Assembly (NCBI RefSeq): GCF_000516985.1
Contig: NW_006917091.1
Location: 6,983,521-7,047,520, forward strand
Direction of reading: 5' to 3'
Origin: Pestalotiopsis fici W106-1
Taxonomy: Eukaryota > Ascomycota > Sordariomycetes > Amphisphaeriales > Sporocadaceae
DNA: 64,000 nucleotides
Below are positions 57,018-64,000 of the stretch, piece after piece; the stretch's first letter is position 1, and each line of letters starts with the position of its first letter. The notes below the pieces were generated by a model, which made no database searches, had not been told where the DNA came from, and saw only the letters and a list, made by a program, of their open reading frames with translations. A program made the position numbers and the translations under genes.

Positions 57018-57798
57018 ATGGCCCGGCAACTCTCCGTCATCGTCATGATGGCCATTGCGCTATTCTTGTGTATATCCTTCTTCACATCCTTTGGTCGCGC
57101 GCCGGCCGAGACGGCCGTGTTCAGCCAGCCAGCTGATCGCTTCAATGACAACCTACCGCCGAGCGACGTAAAACCGCCGGTGAAGCCCGTCGAGGCTGTC
57201 GAGCCCGCGAGCCGACCTGCGGAACCCGTCAAGCCTGTCAAACCAGTGTTGGAAGGATCGACGGAATCCAAGCTTGCTGGACTCGAAATCACCAGCGACT
57301 TGCTCACAGGTGCTGCGATTGCGCCCAAGCTTGAAAATGCCACACTCAAGTAGGTCTTTCAGTCCCTTCCTTGGACACCCAATATGTATAAAGAGAAACT
57401 CTGACCACGTATCGTTTTTTCACAGGGCCGAACTCGGTCGCGCGGCATGGAAGGTTCTGCACACCATGATGGCCAAATTCCCCGATGAGCCCAGCGAGGA
57501 CGATCAACTGGCGCTCAAGTCGTACATCCAGCTTTTTGCCCGCCTCTATCCATGTGGCGACTGCGCGAGACACTTCCAGGGCCTGCTCAAGCAGTACCCG
57601 CCGCAGGTGAGCTCGCGCAATGCGGCAGCCGGCTGGGCCTGTTTTGTGCACAACCAGGTCAATGAGCGTCTCGAGCACGAGATCTTTGACTGCAACAAGA
57701 TTGGCGACTTTTATGATTGCGGATGCGGTGACGATAAAGAAAAGAAGGGCGACGAGGAGAAAACAACAGCGACGGGTGAGCTAAAGAAGGAAGGGTAA
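57018..57798 (+). CDS. ERV2: FAD-linked sulfhydryl oxidase, Erv2-like
   Basis: Exons 57018-57349 and 57426-57798; intron 57350-57425 (GTAGGT to CACAG). The protein is 234 aa. An N-terminal hydrophobic segment (SVIVMMAIALFLCISFF, ~6-22) acts as signal anchor. A Pro/Val/Glu-rich linker (KPPVKPVEAVEPA) leads to the Erv/ALR domain from ~112: LGRAAWKVLHTMMAKFPD, the redox centre YPCGDC (Cys154/Cys157), then WACFVHNQVNERL and FDC, which bind FAD. A final CGCG plus an acidic Lys/Glu tail could be the shuttle cysteines. Erv2 passes electrons from protein thiols to oxygen in the ER. The signal anchor favours the ER over the mitochondrial Erv1. Confidence 0.92.
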
Positions 57799-58725
57799 GG
57801 TTATTCGGTCGTTTCTACCTAGTGATATTGCTGTCAAAGCTAATCTCTGCCAGACTCTCACCGTAATCTAGCTCTTGATACCCCGGATATTGGCGTATGG
57901 CGTTTAAATGCTCAGGTTGATTTGTGTGCTTCCTTGGTTGACGGATTGCAACTAGACGTTTGGAATTGTATAATCCATGGTTCATCTTGCCATTAGAGCG
58001 TATCCAATTACTGAACTCTTTTATGCGGCTAACAGTCGGTGCAAAATTGATTTTGTGAAGAGACCTTCCGTCTTCAAGTCTTATGTACATTGTCTGTGAG
58101 CTGTAAGAGCCTTTTTGCAAAACAGATAATTTTACCATCATTTAGCACGGTGTAGTTCCTTGATTACCGTCGATCTCGTGGTCATATTTACTCTAGGAAT
58201 TGAATGGAACGGAATGGAATGGAATGAGCACATGTTGTATTAATTACCTAGCCAATACTGTGGTTATAAGTCCGTGGTCCTTCCTACTTACATTAAGTAC
58301 GGAGGAGCTCGGCCCAACAAGAAAAAAAAAGGAAGAAGAAGAAGAACTGTACAGAACACATAAAAAGAATCAGGCGTATGTCGATTCTCGAGAGAAAAAA
58401 CCGTAAACATAACAATATTGTATGTAGTAGCCATCTGCTTGTAGAATGTCTTGAATATCAATGAGGCTCACAGCCTTGCTGGAAAGTGGGGGCACGGACC
58501 ACCGGGTGGATGATGCATGGACGTCAACGCGTGCTGAGCTGCCTGAGCTCACTCGCTTGCTTAGAGCTTCGGTCCAGTACCAGACAACATTGAACCTCGC
58601 CAGCTTCACTACAACTTCCAAACACCAACGTTCCGTCACCCTTGCACCCGGATTTCTGCAGCATCAGCGAAGATACTTTTTCACTTTCGATTGAAAATTA
58701 CGATTCCGATCCCACAGCCGCCACC
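57799..58725. other. Spacer, no gene seen
   Basis: Includes an ATGGAA-type short repeat (58201-58225) and a purine-rich run (58320-58346). The last ~150 bp form the promoter and leader of the proteasome gene. Confidence 0.4.
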
Positions 58726-59772
58726 ATGGAGTTTGGCAACAAGGGCGTTCTGAACGAAGGTATATGAGCTTCCACTGGGCAATATGCTTGGGTAATCGTC
58801 CCTGTTGCGGAGTGCTAACTTGTCATCTTTACAGATGGCATCCACGTGGATATGGATAGATTAAAGAAGGGAGAGGTCAAGTGAGTTAATCGCATCGATT
58901 AGAACTGTCTTGCCCATACTGATCGTTTGTCCTAGCCTCGGTACCTCCATGTAAGCGCCCATCGAGGGATCACTACGCAATGTGCTTCGATTGACAAGAC
59001 GGCAGTATGGCAGTCACATTCAAGGATGGTGTCATCCTGGGTAGGTCTACGCAACCAAACGAGGCAACAGCCACGGCCGAGATCCCCAACTGACATGATG
59101 ACTACAGGCGCTGATTCGAGAACCACGACCGGATCTTACATTGCCAACCGAGTGACAGACAAGCTCACCCAAGTTGCCGATACCATCTGGTGTTGCCGAT
59201 CCGGCTCAGCTGCAGACACACAAGCCGTCGCCGACATTGTGCAGTACCAGCTCGGCCTATTCCACATGCGCAACGGAAAGCCTCCCACGACACAAACCGC
59301 TGCATCCATCTTTCAGGAGATTTGCTACTCCAACAAGGACCAGTTGAGGTAGGTTGCATTATGCACTAGGATAGGAGAAGGGCATGGTCGGCCTGGCCTG
59401 GCCATAGAAGACAAACACTACTACATGGACATTGCTGACGATTACTTGCTTCGCAGCGCCGGTCTTATCATTGCTGGCTGGGATGAGCGACACGGCGGCC
59501 AGGTCTACTCTATTCCCCTCGGCGGCTCACTACACAAGCAGGCATACGCAATCGGCGGTTCAGGTTCGACATACATCTACGGTTACTGCGATAACCACTG
59601 GAAAGAGGGTATGGAAGAGGAGGATGCTGTCAAATTTGTCAAGGGCGCTCTCGCCGAGGCCATCAAGTGGGACGGAAGCTCTGGAGGTGTCATTCGCATG
59701 GTTGTTCTGACCAAGAAGGGCGCCGACAGACATCTATACCTCCCCGATGAGGATTACACCGTCAAGCACTAG
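58726..59772 (+). CDS. PRE3: Proteasome subunit beta-1 (caspase-like)
   Basis: Six exons: 58726-58759, 58835-58880, 58936-58950, 59006-59040, 59108-59348 and 59457-59772, all GT-AG. The protein is 228 aa. ATG 58726 follows CCACC. A propeptide of 29 residues ends in LG; Thr30 in GTSIMAV becomes the catalytic N-terminal threonine after self-cleavage. The following blocks ([60 protein letters not shown]) are those of beta-1/PSMB6. Beta-1 gives the 20S core its activity after acidic residues. The third exon is only 15 nt and carries the cleavage site. Lys in FKDGVILG and the Asp of GADSR complete the active site. Confidence 0.96.
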
Positions 59773-61690
59773 GTGTCATATGTCTCGCTGGATTAATGAA
59801 GAGAGATGATTGTGTACGATACCTGCCGACCAGTGAAGACCAATGCGTTTGAGAGCACTGACGGCAATCGCCATTGCGGCGTATACGAATCTATAGACGA
59901 AGAGAATGTCCATGATTCTTGATCAGGTCTGTTTGAATTTCATCTGTGACTGCACACCAGGCTGCATATCTTGCCAGGACAAGGTTGTATGAATAGTCTT
60001 GGCGTGAAACATGCGATACGGCGGTGAGAGTGAGATGCAGCAAATAAGCACTCAGATTGGAAGCTCTTGCTGGACCGCTATGCAATATATATCTCCTAGT
60101 ATGAGCAGCTTGGTCAGAAAATGACGAATCGGCTGTTGCCTTCCAAGGCTGACAGATGAAACCGGCGCTGCGATCCGTACCGCCATGCGCTTGACTATCT
60201 CGACTGGTGGGAATTGAAAGGATAAGAGTTCGTTGCCTACTTAGCACCAATTATAATCGATAGTACAAGAGGTGTGCTTGATGCAGGAAATGACAGCTAC
60301 TGGGATGCTGGTGCATATCAAGGTAGGGAATATATTGGCTATCGACCAAAAGAAGGAATAAGGAAGTTCAGCGGTGAGATGAGAATAGAATAGTGTATGC
60401 AGTTTCCAATCGCGTGTTTTTATCGAATGCTGCAGTGGTATCGAGATTCTCTGCTGAACACCCCAATCACATCACATCAGTTCGAGCGTAATTGTCTCTC
60501 TTACTTGCTGCCGATCCTGCCTAGTGCGTATAGGTAATCCCTCGTGCACGCGTCCTGGGCCGAGATTGGATTGTTTCGGCGCTCAGCTCTGTGCATTGGC
60601 CCGCTCGCCCAAAAGGCCCAGAACACCCCCAAGAACGCTTCTTTCCCATTCCCAGACGTCTGGAAGTTGGGGGGTCGCTCGCAAATGCGGTGCCGTGCCG
60701 TGTAGTACATTGTACCAACTGAAAGTGTCCACCCACCGGGACTTGCGGTGGACACTTAAAAAAACGCATCCAATCCATAAACTCCTCGGTGGTGTGCAGC
60801 AACCTAAGCGGGGGAGAAGATGGGAAGGATTGGATAGTGTCCTATCATATCCTATCATCTAGATGTGTATAATATACGTACCTGATGGTTCTCGTCCAAT
60901 CAGCCTGCTCGTCTGTGCTGGCAAAGCTGGTTTAAAGTCGTGGGTGGGATTTTCAAATGTTCCTTTCTGCCCAGATTCATGACCCGCATTGGGCGTCGGT
61001 GATGATGGGGTTTGCCTCGTCTCGCACCGCGGCTCTTTCGGAGGCGACAAAACTTGGCTTTGCCAGTGGACAGAGGAGGCTGATCTCTGCTGGAGTCGGT
61101 CATTGATCAGCAAAAGCCAACTAGCATGCTTGCTGGCAAGTTGGCAAGTTTTAAACCAGCAGCAACTTTTGGGGAGGGGCCTGGGTTTTGCGACCCCCAA
61201 CATGGCAATGTTAGCAAAGTTGGAATACTGGATACTTGGACCCCTGGATATTCTTTCAGGCTGGAGTGAGTCGCGAACACCCAATCAATGGAGCTAGGGA
61301 AAAGAGTTGTGTAATAGCTGAACGCGCCGGTCGATAATTACCCGCGAACTATTTCGTCCGCGACCTGGGCCCAGGTTCTGCTCTCTTACGATTACTTGCT
61401 GATATGTTTGGTTCCAGGGATCATGGCACGAAGGATCTCATGTACGAGCAAGGGGAACTCTGTTCTTCAAGTGCCAGCTAGTTCCCAAGGAACTGGCACC
61501 GTACTCAACCAAGGCCGCCGCTTTTTGGGAATACCTAGCAGATGATAGGCGAAAGGCTCCGTGGACCTATGAGAGCAATTTCACTCTGGTGACGCCCTCT
61601 TCAAACATGCGAGTCGCACGCCATACTCGACATCTATCGCAGGGCCTTCTCTTTTAGGTCATAATGAATTGTCAAACCGTGACGGGACCC
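59773..61690. other. Spacer, no gene seen
   Basis: 3' flank of the proteasome gene and unassigned sequence. Frames on both strands around 60500-61290 overlap one another and have no family signature. Confidence 0.45.
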
Positions 61691-61694
61691 TGCG

Positions 61695-61728
61695 TATGTG
61701 TGTATATATGTGTGTGTGTGTGTGTGTG
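61695..61728. repeat. TG/TA microsatellite
   Basis: Alternating TG run with a central TATATA, about 34 bp, in unassigned sequence. Confidence 0.85.
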
Positions 61729-64000
61729 CTACGCACGGTATGCCATGTGAGAAGATGTACATGAAGAAGTCTCCAAACCCCATATTCTCCACGGGATACT
61801 GTGAAATATGCTGATCAATCGGATTTTAACCTTTTCGATATGCGAGCCACGAACCTGTGGTTTCCAATGAACTTCATGTGGCGCCTAATGCTCGTAAAAG
61901 CAAATGAGATGGACTTGGACCTTTACATATGAAGGAAAGTTGAACAATCTTGTTACCGTCGATTGATGCTTTACTTCTTATCGATTTTGATGCTTCTGGG
62001 AAGAGTCTCACATACCATATAGATCCAGCTATTCGCATAACTGACTCGTCTCTGGGGACCTGTCGGGAAAGGCAAGAAATGGTATCGCAGGGAAAGAGGG
62101 TGGTGAGCGGGTGCTATTCCCACGCTGAAGCCGGGCCTTTACACAACTGCTGCTAAGGCAATGACACAGCCTCAGCCGGCCCAACTCCTGGGATAACCCC
62201 CTTTCTTCATGCGCTGTTTGGGCGGCGTTTCCATACCTAGACCTCAGTGATGGAAAAACACGTGCTTGAAGCAAAGGATACATTGCTAATTGCTTTCTCG
62301 ACCTGTTGTTATGCGAAAAAATAGAAAGAAACTTTCTTTTTCTTGCTTTATGGATGAGATGCTGCACGTCTTTTTTCTCGCATTTTTGAGAGAATCCTGT
62401 TGCTCAGCCGTTCCTTTTTATTTTATTTTTGTTTCCTGTCCGAGATAACGGTGCACCATTGCAACTATCGGCGCCGTTGAATTTGTTCAGCGCTCGTCTC
62501 GACTGCGAGGAGACTTTCCATTTTTACTCGTTGGAGCCCCGGACCGATTCTTGTCTTGATTACGACTCTTTCCGAGGCTTTCTCTCGCTCGCATCGTTTT
62601 ACATATCTATTTTAATACCGTCTCAACTTTTTCCCATTTAATCACTTATTGTTTTGTCGCCACAAAATAACATCAAGAACCAGGGATTTCTTTTACGCTA
62701 CAACTTTTGTATCCATCTTCTAAACCGACCTGTTGCATGCAGAGAAAAGAGGGCCGACATCAATTGAGAGACGGCCGCCGCCGTGTTATGTCATATCCAC
62801 TCTCACGCATAATTGCCTGACGTATCCTGATTCAGTCCTCGCCGCTGCCGCCACCAAGAAATTCGGGGTCCCCATCGAACCAAGAGCCCAGACTCTCGAG
62901 CCGACAACACCCCAAGCTCATCTTTCCCCTCCATCCAACTGACCGTTTCTGGCATCATTCTCATTTTCAAATCTTTGAAAGTTTCCCCCTCCGATCTGGT
63001 TTTTTTTTCTTGCTCGGCGTCTCCTACCGAAGACACGACCCGGTATTTATTATTGCGACACGTCCGCACATTTGCGATCTCTCGGTGATCTTAACTGATA
63101 CATCAAGATCGGACTTCCACACGCCGCCGCACGCATATCTTGGAACAGTCCATCAGGCCCATTGTTTTGGGTGCTTGGTTCAAGTCTTGTCCGCCACCCG
63201 CGACGCCCTCATATCTGCCAACTGTAAGCCTTCTCAATCCGTCTATCAAACCCCAGATCACCCTCGGATCCAAGGAAGAAAACAAACGTCATGTCCATCA
63301 TTTGCCATATCATTCGCCGTGCAACTCTCCTCCCCTCCAGCCGCTGCCTACTCAATCGCCAGTCCTTATCGCGCCGCATTTGTTCCCCAGACATGCGACG
63401 TCAGTGCGCATGTACATTGTGAGGTGGTAGTTTGCAGCTTTTCCCCCCAGATCAGCCAAGTCAAACCTTGGGCTCCAGTCACAGGCCGCCCATCGTGCAG
63501 TACAGTCTTAGGCCAGCATTATTTTGTTACGATCCTCTTATTCCACAAACGCCTTGATGCCCTGGAAAGATTTGTCTTCATTTCTGGACGCACTGCGCTT
63601 TTGGCCGACCCCTCTCCCGGGTTGGGTCGAGTCAGGTTAGGTCAGATTGTGTTGGGAGCGTCTGTCTGGCACCATGGCCAGTGCTGCTGAAGTTTAGGTG
63701 CGATGTGTACTGCCGTGACACCACAAGAGTGACAAATGAGGACTGACTTTGGTGCATCACTGCATCATGGTCCTGCTACATCATTGCGCTGCATCTTTTG
63801 GACAATACTTCCTAGGCTGCCCCGTACCATGACATCAAGCCCGCTTTATCTCTCCCCTTATGCCACAGCCCGCATCGTCCAGCGCATTCTACAAAACCCC
63901 ATCATGACATTTGCTAACCTCGACAAGATTGTTTAGATAACGCTCTACGTTTGCTGTCTTGTCAAATCACACGACCTACTACATAATACCCAGTAGCCAC
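61729..64000. other. Pyrimidine-rich region, no gene recognised
   Basis: From about 62400 the plus strand is strongly C/T-rich with many short frames, as in long 5' leaders of fungal regulatory genes. The frame 63010-63690 is long but has a leader-like composition (Ser, Pro, Leu, His). A short ATG frame (63830-63936) near the end could be an upstream ORF of a gene beyond the window. None is supported as a gene. Confidence 0.35.

Overview
The window is nuclear DNA of a filamentous ascomycete (Pezizomycotina; a sordariomycete is my best guess). Genes carry short introns of about 48-170 nt, nearly all GT-AG with CTRAY branch points. There are HET-domain genes, dispersed single 5S rRNA genes, RIP-like C-to-T decay of a duplicated segment, LaeA-like methyltransferase and GMC oxidoreductase families, and GPI-type adhesins. 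One 100-N assembly gap lies at 43407-43506. No species can be named from the sequence alone.

0-25 kb is an accessory, immunity/allorecognition-like region. It starts with the 3' end of a secreted-type protein (3-644) and a HET-E-like gene (1660-3309). A secreted proline-rich gene (3737-4824), an ISG12/Ifi-6-16-like membrane protein (6088-6831), a HET gene (8520-10382) and an AIG1-like coiled-coil GTPase with a cysteine-rich tail (12059-13385) follow. At 19143-24487 is an 11-exon gene whose 1573-aa product combines a B-box-like zinc finger, a large G domain, a RING-like cluster and a patatin phospholipase. Relics lie between them: an MFS 3' end, an ankyrin fragment, two frameshifted HET genes (15171-17473) and a DUF3433-type 3' end.

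17.5-32 kb is structured by repeats. Three complete 5S genes and one 5S fragment sit in duplicated flanks. One pair forms an inverted repeat around the patatin gene. A second pair is a direct duplication of the 3' flank of the GMC gene, with one copy decayed by transitions. A 783-bp MITE-like element (37-bp perfect terminal inverted repeats, 6-bp direct repeats at its borders) carries a minisatellite hairpin. A small secreted cysteine-rich protein and a GLEYA adhesin lie here.

32-45 kb holds secreted and uptake functions: a GMC oxidoreductase, a DUF4038/GH140-like glycoside hydrolase, a Dal5-type MFS transporter and a repetitive YPAGG/YPSG GPI-type wall protein interrupted by the gap.

45-64 kb is mostly core genome: a C2-domain protein, a basic hypothetical protein, a LaeA-like methyltransferase, an SDR, an Erv-family sulfhydryl oxidase and the proteasome beta-1 subunit (PRE3). 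The last 4 kb have no recognisable gene.

The best candidate for something undescribed is the 0-25 kb cluster of immune-like genes, above all the zinc finger/GTPase/RING/patatin protein. Its function is inference from domains only.
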